Shown: piece by piece, positions 1 to 7,967 of the stretch
Layout of the letters: each line of letters opens with the position of its first letter
How positions within the stretch are numbered: the first letter of the stretch is position 1
NCBI GenBank assembly: GCA_035267785.1
Contig: DATFLL010000108.1
Location: 1 to 64,000, forward strand
Reading direction: 5' to 3'
DNA: 64,000 nt
DNA from: DATFLL01 sp035267785
GTDB lineage: Bacteria; Pseudomonadota; Gammaproteobacteria; DATFLL01
Program-made: the position numbers and the translations under genes
The notes under the pieces: model-generated
The model's database searches: none
What the model saw: only the letters and a program-made list of their open reading frames with translations
What the model was told of the DNA's origin: nothing

Positions 1-159
1 GTTGATGAAGAAATCGCCCTCGCTCTTGGCGCGCTGCTTCCAATCGATGAGTTCGTCCCATTTGTCGACAAACCCTTCGTTGTATTCGTCCTTGTAATGG
101 TCGGTCTCACGAACCTCGATGGGGTTGTCGCCGAACCATTGTTTGGTGGCTGAGCTCAT
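1..159 (-). CDS. glycine/sarcosine N-methyltransferase, N-terminal part (cut by window edge)
   Basis: The 53 visible residues open the protein and run off the left edge. They contain a DTDHYKDEY stretch, then GFVDKWDELIDW and AKSEGDFFI, which match my recollection of the N-terminus of the Ectothiorhodospira halochloris glycine sarcosine N-methyltransferase almost residue for residue. That SAM-dependent cytosolic enzyme methylates glycine to sarcosine and dimethylglycine, the first steps of de novo glycine betaine synthesis in halophiles. A strong ribosome site (GGGAGGT) sits 7-8 bases before the ATG. The catalytic part and the expected partner dimethylglycine methyltransferase would lie outside the window. 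Confidence 0.82.
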   Translation of the reverse strand, partial: MSSATKQWFGDNPIEVRETDHYKDEYNEGFVDKWDELIDWKQRAKSEGDFFIN

Positions 160-1560
160 TGGTTGTTACCTCCCGCTCGCGTAATTGATTGGGATGACAC
201 GGCAGACGTCGCGTTAACGCATGACGTCGGCCAAAATGTCCTCGCATTGTCTGTGCGGCCCGCGCCACACAGGTGAACGGTGCGCCCGCGCTGGGGCAGC
301 GACCTGTATTGATGTCGCCGGCCGGCCCGTGGACCGCCGCGACGCGATGTCACCGATGCCGCGCCTTGGCGCTGACCCGGCGTCATGATGAGGCGGCAGC
401 TAGGCCGAAAAGGCACAAATCGCCCTTCAGCCGGTCTCTACCGCAATAGCCTGCTGCGTGACTATGGACTCTGGTGCGCGGTTAACGACTCGAGGTCGGG
501 TACCGCTTATGCGGATGCCCAGTCGGAAATGCCGGGAAATGGTACGACAGCCGGTCCGGGGCAAGCTGTCCGGACACGTCGTGTCTATTCGGGCATCGAC
601 GGTCCTGTGAACCGCAGGTCTTTATAGTTGACAACGCCGACCGCGATTAATCGGTTACAGCCGGGTGTTGCTTCGCGTGTAGCCAGTATTTGTAAAAAAA
701 CCACCGCTTGTATCAAACGGGGGGATTTGCTGTCTCGGCGCTTCCTCGCTGATTGTTTAGTTTCGTAAGCCGTTCGGGACAGTACTAATAGGCGTTTTTC
801 ACACTGTCGCCAACGCAACAGTTGCAACACCCTAACACGCTGGCGTTGCAGAGGCAAGGCGAGGGGGTAGCTGCGAAAAGGTCCGAGGGTCGCAAAACAG
901 GCGAAAATTCGCGGTAAAAAGCGAATATTCCGCCGTGAACCGTCATGATCGTGCAGCACGCATGCATAGCGCGAAAGTGCCGTACCCACGGCTATCCAAG
1001 GCATCGCGTTTCGGTTGGCGGTAGCGTATCGGCAATGCCGCGGCGGTGGTACGACTCGCCTGAAGCAATACTCGGGCCAGACCGGAAATTTCGACGTAGT
1101 TCGTGATTCAGGCGGTCCGTGCGCTGTGCATCACGTCCTTGAAAGGCCTCTCCTGATTCCACGACACGACATCGTCTCAGTAAGCGCTCACCCGCGGGAC
1201 CGTCCTGGCCGCGTGCGGCGCGCAGAAAAGCGGCGCGTCCCGAACGCGGGGTCGATGCAGACTGCAACTGGTTTTTTTGACCAGGGCGGCCGGCGTGGAG
1301 GGTTGGCGAAACGAAGGGGATAACGCCGTCTGCGACGATCAAGGGCTTAGCGCCGCGGTGAGCGCGGCCCTTTTCACCGGCGGCGGACCGCGCGTCCTGG
1401 ACAGGGCGGAAAGTGTGCGACCCGCGTCGCAAATCGACACGTACGGGCTGCAATCCGGGGCGAAATGACCGAAACCTAGATACCGTAAGAACAAAAGCTA
1501 GGGCTCCGGCCCGAGGCTGTTCCGGCCAGCCCGCACCCACCGAACCAGAGGATTTCAACG
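160..1560. other. 1.4 kb stretch with no supported gene
   Basis: No reading frame here shows a recognisable domain, a good ribosome site or protein-like composition; the longest one (minus strand, about 992-1558) is arginine-, glycine- and proline-rich as expected of GC-rich noise. The stretch holds the upstream region of the betaine gene and of the first MlaC-like gene, a pair of small palindromes at 901-912 and 921-933, and a weak hairpin at 1341-1372 followed by four T. Parts are less GC-rich than the surrounding genes (for example 640-720 and 780-940). A small RNA or long regulatory leader is possible but nothing shows one. Confidence 0.5.
901..933. promoter_or_regulatory. pair of operator-like palindromes
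   Basis: Two short dyads with GCGAA/TTCGC-type arms and a two-base centre lie 20 bp apart start to start, two helical turns: one at 901-912 (perfect 5-bp arms) and one at 921-933 (imperfect). Tandem spacing of this kind is typical of dimeric repressor sites, but the pair lies far from both flanking genes (about 740 bp before the betaine gene, 630 bp before the MlaC-like gene). The function is unknown. Confidence 0.2.
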
Positions 1561-2241
1561 ATGACCAGGCGGCCCCTCAATCTCGCAGCGCGCGCCGCGG
1601 CCCTAGGACTCACGGTCATGCTGTGGGCCGCCGGGCAGGCCGGCGCCCAGGCGGGCCTCCAGCCCTCGCCCCGCGCCCTGCTGGAGCAAACGTCCCACCG
1701 TATGGTGGCCGCCCTGGACGCCAACCGCGCCCTGTTGGCGCGCAAGCCGACCCGGATCTACGCCATCGTCGAGGATGTGTTGGTCCCGCACGTGGATATG
1801 AATCGCGCCTCGCGCTGGGCGCTCGGGCGTCACTGGCGCGAGGCGAGCGCCGAGCAGCGGGCCCGGTTCCAACAGGAATTCCACACCCTGTTAGTGCGAT
1901 TTTACTCCACGGCCCTGGTCGAGTACCTCAACGCCGGCCACGAGATCCCCGACGGTGTGATCGCCTTTCTTCCCCAGCGGGGCGACGAAGCGGCCACCCG
2001 TGTCGGCGGCGAGGTCACGGTCCGCACCGTCGTCCGGCCTGCAAACGGCCGGGCCGTCCCGGTGAACTACGAGATGCACCGCAGCCCCGAGGGCTGGAAG
2101 GTGTGTGATGTCACGGTGGACGGCGTCAGCATCATCACCGCCTATCGATCGGTCTTCAGGACTGAGATTCGCAAACACGGCATTGACGGCCTGATCGATA
2201 CGCTGGCGTCATTCAACCGGCGCTACGCTGCCAGAGACTGA
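1561..2241 (+). CDS. MlaC/Ttg2D-family phospholipid-binding periplasmic protein, copy 1
   Basis: A 226-residue protein with a signal peptide (basic start, hydrophobic 10-25, cleavage near AGAQA). The body carries MlaC-family motifs: VLVPHVDMNRAS, an LGRHWREA stretch, FHTLLVRFYSTAL, and a C-terminal GWKVCDVTVDGVS stretch. MlaC shuttles phospholipids between the outer-membrane MlaA complex and the inner-membrane MlaFEDB transporter. A ribosome site (AGAGGA) precedes the ATG. No mlaFEDB genes are nearby. A paralogue follows directly, so one of the two may have a different lipid cargo or partner. Confidence 0.88.
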   Translation: MTRRPLNLAARAAALGLTVMLWAAGQAGAQAGLQPSPRALLEQTSHRMVAALDANRALLARKPTRIYAIVEDVLVPHVDMNRASRWALGRHWREASAEQRARFQQEFHTLLVRFYSTALVEYLNAGHEIPDGVIAFLPQRGDEAATRVGGEVTVRTVVRPANGRAVPVNYEMHRSPEGWKVCDVTVDGVSIITAYRSVFRTEIRKHGIDGLIDTLASFNRRYAARD

Positions 2242-2333
2242 GCCGAGCCCCTGCAGCGCCGGACCGGGCGCCGCACAACGAACCCGCCACGCCGCCATCT
2301 CCCCGCAGGCTCCCGGTCCCCGCCGGGCTGCGA

Positions 2334-2339
2334 TATACT
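2334..2339 (+). promoter_or_regulatory. possible -10 element before the second MlaC-like gene
   Basis: A TATACT hexamer lies about 100 bp before the second MlaC-like start, in the gap between the two copies. No convincing -35 is seen 16-18 bp upstream. If real, it would let the second copy be expressed independently of the first. Confidence 0.25.
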
Positions 2340-2440
2340 GCGTTTCGTCCACCGAGCTCCCTCCGGGGCTTGAGGTCGTTCCGCGCCGCCCTCATATCGG
2401 GGGTATCGGCCTGCCAGCCATCGAGGAAAGGGAAAACGGT

Positions 2441-3142
2441 ATGATGTCTGAGAACGTCGCCCCGCAGCCTGTCCGGAACCGCCGCCGACGCCTCGGGGCC
2501 GCCCTGACCGCCTTGCTGCTCACGCTCGTCGGCGCGGTCGGCGCGCAGGCCGCTGAACAGACGCCGTCCGCGCCGGATAGCCTTATGCGTCAGACATCGG
2601 AGCAGATGTTCTCGGCGCTGCAGGAACACCGGGGCCAACTGAAAAGTGATCCGACCTACGTCTATACGCTGGTCAATGAGGTTCTGGTACCGCATGTCGA
2701 TTTCAACAGGGCCTCGCATTGGGTGCTCGGCCGCTACTGGCGCAAGGCCACGCCCGAACAGCGCCAGCGCTTCATCAAGGAATTCAAGACACTGCTCGTT
2801 CGCTTCTACTCCAATGCCCTTGCCGAGTACGCCCAGGGGCATGAGATCGATCACAACATGATCACCTTTCTGCCGTTCCGCGCCGATGACCAGGCGCGCG
2901 ACGTGACAGTGCGATCCCTGGTGCATCAACCGAACGGCTCGTCGGTCGCCGTCAATTACGAGCTTCACCGCGATGCCGCGGGCTGGAAGGTCTATGACGT
3001 CACCGTCGAGGGCATCAGCATGGTGACCACCTACCGTTCGAGCTTTGCCGAGGAAATCCGCAAGGGCGGGATCGACGGCCTGATTCACACCCTGTCCGAG
3101 CGCAACCGCAAGCTGCTGGCCCGGGGCGCACCGAGCACCTGA
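2441..3142 (+). CDS. MlaC/Ttg2D-family phospholipid-binding periplasmic protein, copy 2
   Basis: A 233-residue protein with a signal peptide ending near VGAQA. It shares the motifs of the preceding copy (VLVPHVDFNRAS, LGRYWRKA, TLLVRFYSNAL, GWKVYDVTVEGIS). The two are clear tandem paralogues separated by about 200 bp. Tandem ATG codons at 2441 and 2444 follow a GAGGAAAGG ribosome site, so the exact start is uncertain by one codon. The predicted role is periplasmic phospholipid carriage for outer-membrane lipid asymmetry; partners are not in the window. Confidence 0.88.
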   Translation: MMSENVAPQPVRNRRRRLGAALTALLLTLVGAVGAQAAEQTPSAPDSLMRQTSEQMFSALQEHRGQLKSDPTYVYTLVNEVLVPHVDFNRASHWVLGRYWRKATPEQRQRFIKEFKTLLVRFYSNALAEYAQGHEIDHNMITFLPFRADDQARDVTVRSLVHQPNGSSVAVNYELHRDAAGWKVYDVTVEGISMVTTYRSSFAEEIRKGGIDGLIHTLSERNRKLLARGAPST

Positions 3143-3208
3143 TACCGTGGCGCGCCCTGGAAGGGGCGCCCGCGTGTTGCACGCACCGCCGCTCACTTGA
3201 GGCCCACG

Positions 3209-3496
3209 ATGTCAGAGACCTCCCCCAGCACACCCGGCGCGAATGCCGGGGCGCACGTACGCGTCGATCGCTGCGTGTGCAAAGACATCAGCTTTGCCGA
3301 GCTGCTGGAAATGGCCCAGGTCCTGGGACCCGATATCGACCTCATCGCACTGTCCACGGGCGCCAGCATCGACTGCGGGACCTGCCGCCCGTGGCTGGAG
3401 CGCGCACTCGCCGAAAGACGTGACCACTTCGAAATCGGCCCCGGTGATGTGGCAGACTGGGAGGCACTGGCGGCCCACTTCGCCCGTTCCGACTGA
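3209..3496 (+). CDS. BFD-type [2Fe-2S]-binding small protein
   Basis: A 95-residue protein with two cysteine pairs in the spacing of the bacterioferritin-associated-ferredoxin (BFD-like) fold: DRCVCKD near the start and TGASIDCGTCRPWL later. This arrangement ligates a [2Fe-2S] cluster. The chosen ATG has TGAGG eight bases upstream; an in-frame TTG twelve bases earlier overlaps that ribosome site and is less likely. The longer N-terminal tail and acidic C-terminus differ from bacterioferritin-associated ferredoxin itself, so the partner (iron store, reductase or regulator) cannot be named. Confidence 0.75.
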   Translation: MSETSPSTPGANAGAHVRVDRCVCKDISFAELLEMAQVLGPDIDLIALSTGASIDCGTCRPWLERALAERRDHFEIGPGDVADWEALAAHFARSD

Positions 3497-3563
3497 TTTG
3501 TCCGCATCGCCCCCCGCGCGCCAGAACGGCGCCCGGACCGGATGGACGCGGCCGCCCTTCCTT

Positions 3564-3589
3564 TATAATCGAGTGCCTTGGTGTACAAT
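3564..3589 (+). promoter_or_regulatory. probable promoter region of hslV
   Basis: Two -10-like hexamers, TATAAT at 3564-3569 and TACAAT at 3584-3589, lie 40-60 bp before the hslV start at 3629. Neither has a good sigma70 -35, and no heat-shock sigma32 -35/-10 pair was recognised. Their position argues against an upstream GTG start at 3578, which would give an almost leaderless message. Confidence 0.4.
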
Positions 3590-3628
3590 CTAGGGCCCTT
3601 CAAGCCACCGGAACCCGCGGGAGCCTCC

Positions 3629-4171
3629 TTGGAACAATATCACGGCACCACGATCCTCTCCGTTCGCCGGGGCGACCAGGTCGTCATCGGCGGCGACGGC
3701 CAGGTCACCCTGGGCGACACCATTATGAAGGGCAACGCCCGCAAGGTCCGCCGCCTCTACCAGGACCGCGTGGTGGCGGGTTTTGCGGGCGGTACGGCGG
3801 ACGCATTCACCCTGTTCGAACGCTTCGAGGCCAAGGTCGAGCGCCATCAAGGCAACCTCACGCGCGCCGCGGTGGAGCTGGCCAAGGACTGGCGCACCGA
3901 TCGCATGCTGCGCCGCCTGGAGGCCCTGCTGGCAGTCGCGGATAAGAGCGCCTCGCTCATCATCTCCGGCAACGGCGATGTCATCGAGCCCGAGCAAGGT
4001 CTGATCGCCATCGGTTCGGGCGGTCCCTATGCACAGGCCGCCGCGCGGGCGCTGTTGGAAAACACCGAGCTCGACGCCCGCACCATTGCCGAGCAGGCGC
4101 TGGGCATCGCCGCCGATATCTGCATCTACACCAACCGCAACCTGACCATTGAGGCGCTGACGATCGCCTGA
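3629..4171 (+). CDS. hslV: ATP-dependent protease peptidase subunit HslV (ClpQ)
   Basis: A 180-residue threonine protease. After a short propeptide ending in HG come the catalytic Thr residues and SVRRGDQVVIGGDGQVTLGD, then the family block AGFAGGTADAFTLFE and IGSGGPYAQAAA. HslV forms a double hexameric ring that degrades proteins unfolded by HslU. A TTG start at 3629 is chosen because GGGAG lies five bases upstream and the length fits the family (about 176 residues in E. coli); an upstream GTG at 3578 would add 17 atypical residues. hslU follows after 12 bp, so the two are one operon. Confidence 0.95.
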   Translation: MEQYHGTTILSVRRGDQVVIGGDGQVTLGDTIMKGNARKVRRLYQDRVVAGFAGGTADAFTLFERFEAKVERHQGNLTRAAVELAKDWRTDRMLRRLEALLAVADKSASLIISGNGDVIEPEQGLIAIGSGGPYAQAAARALLENTELDARTIAEQALGIAADICIYTNRNLTIEALTIA

Positions 4172-4183
4172 GGCTGTTACCCG

Positions 4184-5527
4184 ATGTCTGAGATGACCCC
4201 CAGAGAGATCGTCCAGGAACTGGACAAACACATTATCGGCCAGGCCGCCGCCAAACGGGCGGTGGCGATCGCGCTGCGCAATCGCTGGCGCCGGAGCCAG
4301 GTCGACGAGGCGCTGCGCAACGAGATCACCCCCAAAAACATTCTGATGATCGGGCCGACCGGCGTCGGTAAGACCGAGATCGCCCGGCGCCTGGCCAAGC
4401 TCGCGCGGGCACCCTTCATCAAGGTCGAGGCCACCAAATTCACCGAGGTGGGTTATGTGGGGCGCGATGTGGAATCGATTGTCCGCGACCTGGCCGACCT
4501 CGCGGTCAAGATGACCCGCGAGCAGGAAATGGACAAGGTACGCCACCGGGCCCACGAGGCCGCCGAGGAACGGGTACTGGACATCCTGCTGCCCAAGGCG
4601 CGCGGCTTCGGCTTTGCCAACGAGCCGGCCGAAGCGGAGGAGGATTCCGGGACGCGGCAGAAGTTTCGCAAGAAGCTGCGCGAGGGCGAGCTCGACGACA
4701 AGGAGATCGACGTGGAACTGTCGGCGGCCCCGGTCGGTGTGGAAATCATGGCGCCGCCCGGAATGGAGGAAATGACCAGTCAGCTGCAGAGCATGTTTCA
4801 AAACCTGGGGGGCGGGCGCACGAACACCCGCCGCCTGCCCGTCAAACAGGCCCTGCAGCTGCTCACGGAGGAAGAGGCCGCCAAGCTGGTCAATGAGGAC
4901 GACATCAAGGTGCGCGCCGTGGACAACGTCGAGCAAAACGGCATCGTGTTCCTCGACGAGATGGACAAGATCGCCCGGCGCGGCGAGTCGACCGGCGGCG
5001 GCGCCGATGTCTCACGCGAGGGTGTGCAGCGCGACCTGCTGCCCCTGGTCGAGGGCAGCACGGTGTCCACCAAGTACGGAATGATACGCACCGACCACAT
5101 TCTGTTCATCGCCTCGGGTGCGTTTCACCTGTCCAAGCCCTCGGACCTGATACCCGAGCTGCAGGGGCGCCTGCCCATTCGGGTCGAGCTAGATGCCCTG
5201 ACCAGCGACGATTTTGTCTGCATTCTCACCGAACCCGATGCCTCGCTGACCGAGCAATATTCGGCGCTGCTCGCCACCGAGGGCGTGGAACTGGGCTTCA
5301 CCGACGATGGTATCAAGCGCATCGCGGAGATCGCCTGGCAGGTCAACGAACGTACCGAGAACATCGGCGCCCGGCGCCTGCATACGGTGATGGAACGCCT
5401 GCTCGAGGAGGTGTCGTTCCAGGCCGCCGATCGCTCCGGGCAGCAGTTCACCGTCGATGCGGCTTACGTCGACGAGCACTTGGGCGATTTGGCGCAGGAC
5501 GAAGACTTGAGCCGGTATATTCTATAG
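4184..5527 (+). CDS. hslU: ATP-dependent protease ATPase subunit HslU (ClpY)
   Basis: A 447-residue AAA+ unfoldase, family length. Visible are the N-terminal MTPREIVQELDKHIIGQ, Walker A GPTGVGKTE, the YVGRDVESIVRDL block, the acidic intermediate (I) domain at about 110-240, Walker B VFLDEMDK, and the C-terminal YIL tail that inserts into HslV. It recognises and unfolds substrates for HslV in the cytosol. It sits 12 bp after hslV in the conserved hslVU pair. Confidence 0.97.
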   Translation: MSEMTPREIVQELDKHIIGQAAAKRAVAIALRNRWRRSQVDEALRNEITPKNILMIGPTGVGKTEIARRLAKLARAPFIKVEATKFTEVGYVGRDVESIVRDLADLAVKMTREQEMDKVRHRAHEAAEERVLDILLPKARGFGFANEPAEAEEDSGTRQKFRKKLREGELDDKEIDVELSAAPVGVEIMAPPGMEEMTSQLQSMFQNLGGGRTNTRRLPVKQALQLLTEEEAAKLVNEDDIKVRAVDNVEQNGIVFLDEMDKIARRGESTGGGADVSREGVQRDLLPLVEGSTVSTKYGMIRTDHILFIASGAFHLSKPSDLIPELQGRLPIRVELDALTSDDFVCILTEPDASLTEQYSALLATEGVELGFTDDGIKRIAEIAWQVNERTENIGARRLHTVMERLLEEVSFQAADRSGQQFTVDAAYVDEHLGDLAQDEDLSRYIL

Positions 5528-5606
5528 CGAAATAACCAGGCCCGCTGCGACCGGTCGTGCGCAAAGGTCTGGACCCATGCAGATACGAAATTTATCGAGG
5601 ATACCC

Positions 5607-5978
5607 ATGGCAGACAAACCCAGACCGACCGAGATCAATCTGCACCAGAAATCCCGCGTGCTGGAAATCGCCTTCGACGACGGCCGTCGCTTCGAGTTGC
5701 CCTGTGAGTACCTGCGGGTCTACTCGCCGTCGGCGGAGGTCCGCGGCCACGGCCCCGGACAAGAAGTCCTGCAGCTGGGCAAGGAAGACGTGAACATCAC
5801 CAAGATCGAACCGGTGGGCGTGTACGCGGTACAGCTGCATTTCGACGATGGGCACGACACGGGGATCTACTCCTGGGAGACGCTCTATCAGTTGGGCGTG
5901 GACAAGGACCGCATGTGGGCCGAATACCTCGAGCGCCTCAAGGAAGCGGGCTACGAGCGCAAGCAGACCACGCACTGA
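5607..5978 (+). CDS. DUF971 domain protein
   Basis: A 123-residue protein made of one DUF971 domain (the fold also found as the N-terminal domain of gamma-butyrobetaine hydroxylase): SRVLEIAFDDGRRFELPCEYLRVYSPSAE is spread over residues 12-40, followed by the GIYSWETLYQLG block. It is a small cytosolic protein of unknown biochemical role. The ATG at 5607 has GAGGA six bases upstream. It lies between hslU and ubiE, a common gammaproteobacterial arrangement, and is probably cotranscribed with ubiE 20 bp downstream. Confidence 0.85.
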   Translation: MADKPRPTEINLHQKSRVLEIAFDDGRRFELPCEYLRVYSPSAEVRGHGPGQEVLQLGKEDVNITKIEPVGVYAVQLHFDDGHDTGIYSWETLYQLGVDKDRMWAEYLERLKEAGYERKQTTH

Positions 5979-5998
5979 GTAAGACCAAGGAACCGGAC

Positions 5999-6748
5999 AT
6001 GAACGACGACAAGACCACGCATTTCGGTTTCGAGCGGGTACCCTTCGGTGAGAAGGCGCGCAAAGTGGCGGGGGTGTTCCACTCGGTGGCGGGTAAATAC
6101 GACATCATGAACGACCTGATGTCGCTCGGCATTCACCGCGTCTGGAAGCGCTTTACCATCGAGCAAAGCGGCGTGCGCCGGGGCCACCGCGTGCTGGATC
6201 TGGCCGGCGGCACCGGTGATCTGGCCGAGAAGTTTTCGCGCATGGTGGGCCCGGAAGGCGAAGTGGTCCTCGCCGATATCAACGAGTCCATGCTGCGCGT
6301 GGGGCGCGAGCGAATGGTCGACCATGGAATCGTTGGCAACCTGCGTTACGTCCTCGCGAACGCCGAATGCCTTCCGTTTCCGGACAACCACTTCGACTGT
6401 ATAACGATCGCGTTCGGTCTGCGCAACGTCACCGACAAGGATGCTGCCCTGCGCTCTATGTTTCGCGTGCTCAAACCGGGCTCGCCGCTGTTGATTCTCG
6501 AGTTCTCCAAGCCGGTCGCACCCGGCCTTTCTCCGGTGTATGACGCCTACTCGTTCAAGATCCTCCCGGTCCTGGGCAAGCTGGTGGCCGACGACCCCGA
6601 CAGTTACCGCTATCTGGCCGAGTCCATCCGCATGCATCCGGACCAGGAGACCCTCAAGGGAATGATGGAGGACGCGGGCTTCGAGCGATGCGAATATTTC
6701 AATCTGACCGGGGGCATCGTGGCACTGCACCGCGGGTACAAGCTTTGA
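5999..6748 (+). CDS. ubiE: ubiquinone/menaquinone C-methyltransferase UbiE
   Basis: A 249-residue class I SAM methyltransferase. It has the family opening (HFGFERVPFGEKARKV), FHSVAGKYDIMNDLMSLG, the SAM-binding VLDLAGGTGDL, and FGLRNVTDKDAAL plus VLILEFSKP-like blocks typical of UbiE/COQ5. It methylates the quinone ring in ubiquinone biosynthesis. The ATG at 5999 has AAGGA eight bases upstream. Its stop overlaps the next start by four bases, within a ubiE-(RDD)-ubiJ-ubiB cluster. Confidence 0.97.
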   Translation: MNDDKTTHFGFERVPFGEKARKVAGVFHSVAGKYDIMNDLMSLGIHRVWKRFTIEQSGVRRGHRVLDLAGGTGDLAEKFSRMVGPEGEVVLADINESMLRVGRERMVDHGIVGNLRYVLANAECLPFPDNHFDCITIAFGLRNVTDKDAALRSMFRVLKPGSPLLILEFSKPVAPGLSPVYDAYSFKILPVLGKLVADDPDSYRYLAESIRMHPDQETLKGMMEDAGFERCEYFNLTGGIVALHRGYKL

Positions 6749-7242
6749 TCGATACGGTGGAACAGCACTACGCCGGGTTCTGGCGGCGTCTGACCGCGGC
6801 GCTGCTCGACCTCCTGCTGCTGGCCAGCCTGCTTTCGCCGCTGCTGTATCTCGTCTACGGTCCGGAATATTTTGCCTGGCGCCTGAGCGGGCCCGGCTGG
6901 CTGGGCAACTTCGGCATCGCCGATGCCCTGCTCACGAAGGCACTGCCGCTCGCGCTGCTGGTGGCGCTCTGGTCGGCGATGGGCGCGACACCCGGCAAGT
7001 TGTTGATGGGCTGCCGCGTGGTCAGCGCCACCGACGGCTCGCCGATAACGCCGCGCCAGGCGCTGGTGCGAGCGCTGTGCTATCTGGTCTCGGGGCTGCC
7101 CCTGTACCTGGGTTTTTTCTGGATCGGCTGGGATCGGCGCAAGCAGGGCTTCCACGACAAGATTGCCGGTACGGTGGTGGTCCGACACGAGGACGATTAC
7201 GCGGTCGAGAGCCTGGAAGCGCTGAGGGCGCGAACGCTGTGA
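6745..7242 (+). CDS. RDD-family membrane protein
   Basis: A roughly 165-residue inner-membrane protein. FWRRLTAALLDLLLL marks the RDD-family first helix, followed by two further hydrophobic segments (about 60-80 and 110-130) and TPGKLLMGCRVV. RDD proteins are of mostly unknown function; some are linked to ion or sodium transport and osmotic tolerance. The start is uncertain: a TTG at 6745 overlaps the ubiE stop by four bases, and a GTG at 6757 is the alternative. It interrupts the usual ubiE-ubiJ order and is translationally coupled on both sides. Confidence 0.8.
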   Translation: MIDTVEQHYAGFWRRLTAALLDLLLLASLLSPLLYLVYGPEYFAWRLSGPGWLGNFGIADALLTKALPLALLVALWSAMGATPGKLLMGCRVVSATDGSPITPRQALVRALCYLVSGLPLYLGFFWIGWDRRKQGFHDKIAGTVVVRHEDDYAVESLEALRARTL

Positions 7243-7889
7243 GTGCCGCGGGGGAAATCGAGCTTGCCCTGGCCGAGCTGCTCGAACGGGCGGTCAACGG
7301 CTATCTGGCGCTGGACCCGGTGACACTGGAACGCCTCGACGGCCTGACCGGCCGCGTCATCGCGATCGAGCCGGTCGGGCTTTCTCAGCGTTTGTTCGTC
7401 ATACCGCACGGCGAGGGCGTGCAGGTAATGACTCACTACGCAGGCACACCCGATACGGTGCTGCGCGGCACACCCCTGGCGCTGGCCAGGCTGTCGCTGT
7501 CCAAGGGAGACAGCGCCGACGCATCGGCCCGGGTGCTGTTCTCGGGCGACGTGGTCATCGAAGGTGACGTCGAGCTCGGCCAGCGCTTTAAACGGATCCT
7601 CGATGCGGTCGATGTCGACTGGGAGGAGCTGGTCGCGCGGGTCAGCGGCGACGCCCTGGCCCACCGCCTCGGGCGTCTCGCCCGCGAGCTCCAGACGTGG
7701 GGCGGACAGGCCAGCGAACATCTGGGGCGCGATCTCGCCGAATACCTGCAGTACGAGTCGGCCGATTTGATCGACCGGCGCGAGGTCAAGGACTTTGTCG
7801 CCGATGTGGATACTCTGCGCGACGACACCGAACGCCTCGATGCACGGGTGCAGCGCCTGCGCCGCCGCCTGGAGAGCAAGGGCCAATGA
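7239..7889 (+). CDS. ubiJ: ubiquinone biosynthesis accessory factor UbiJ (SCP2 domain)
   Basis: A 216-residue protein with an N-terminal SCP2-like lipid-binding domain (about 15-115, VLFSGDVVIEGDVELGQRF) and a C-terminal helical region ending in a coiled-coil-like run rich in Arg and Glu (DVDTLRDDTERLDARVQRL). UbiJ binds polyprenyl lipids and acts with UbiK as an accessory of the ubiquinone biosynthesis complex. The GTG start overlaps the stop of the RDD gene (GTGA), with GAGGG about ten bases upstream. Placement between ubiE and ubiB supports the assignment. Confidence 0.9.
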   Translation: MSAAGEIELALAELLERAVNGYLALDPVTLERLDGLTGRVIAIEPVGLSQRLFVIPHGEGVQVMTHYAGTPDTVLRGTPLALARLSLSKGDSADASARVLFSGDVVIEGDVELGQRFKRILDAVDVDWEELVARVSGDALAHRLGRLARELQTWGGQASEHLGRDLAEYLQYESADLIDRREVKDFVADVDTLRDDTERLDARVQRLRRRLESKGQ

Positions 7890-7967
7890 GCGGCGCCGGT
7901 TGCCTGGGGCGACGATACGCCGGGGCCCGGCGTCCGCCATCGGCGCGCGACTGAGCGAGAGTCAAAC

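Noticed and set aside
628..656. TTGACA at 628-633 as a promoter
   Set aside because: No acceptable -10 at 16-18 bp and no gene downstream.
1341..1372. Hairpin AAGGGC...GCCCTT followed by TTTT
   Set aside because: Short T run, interrupted stem and no gene ending nearby; not called a terminator.
992..1558. 188-codon open frame on the minus strand
   Set aside because: Arg/Gly/Pro-rich, no domain, no ribosome site; typical of a stop-poor frame in GC-rich DNA.
3590..4936. 448-codon open frame antisense to hslV and hslU
   Set aside because: Spans two unmistakable genes on the other strand and shows no protein-like features.
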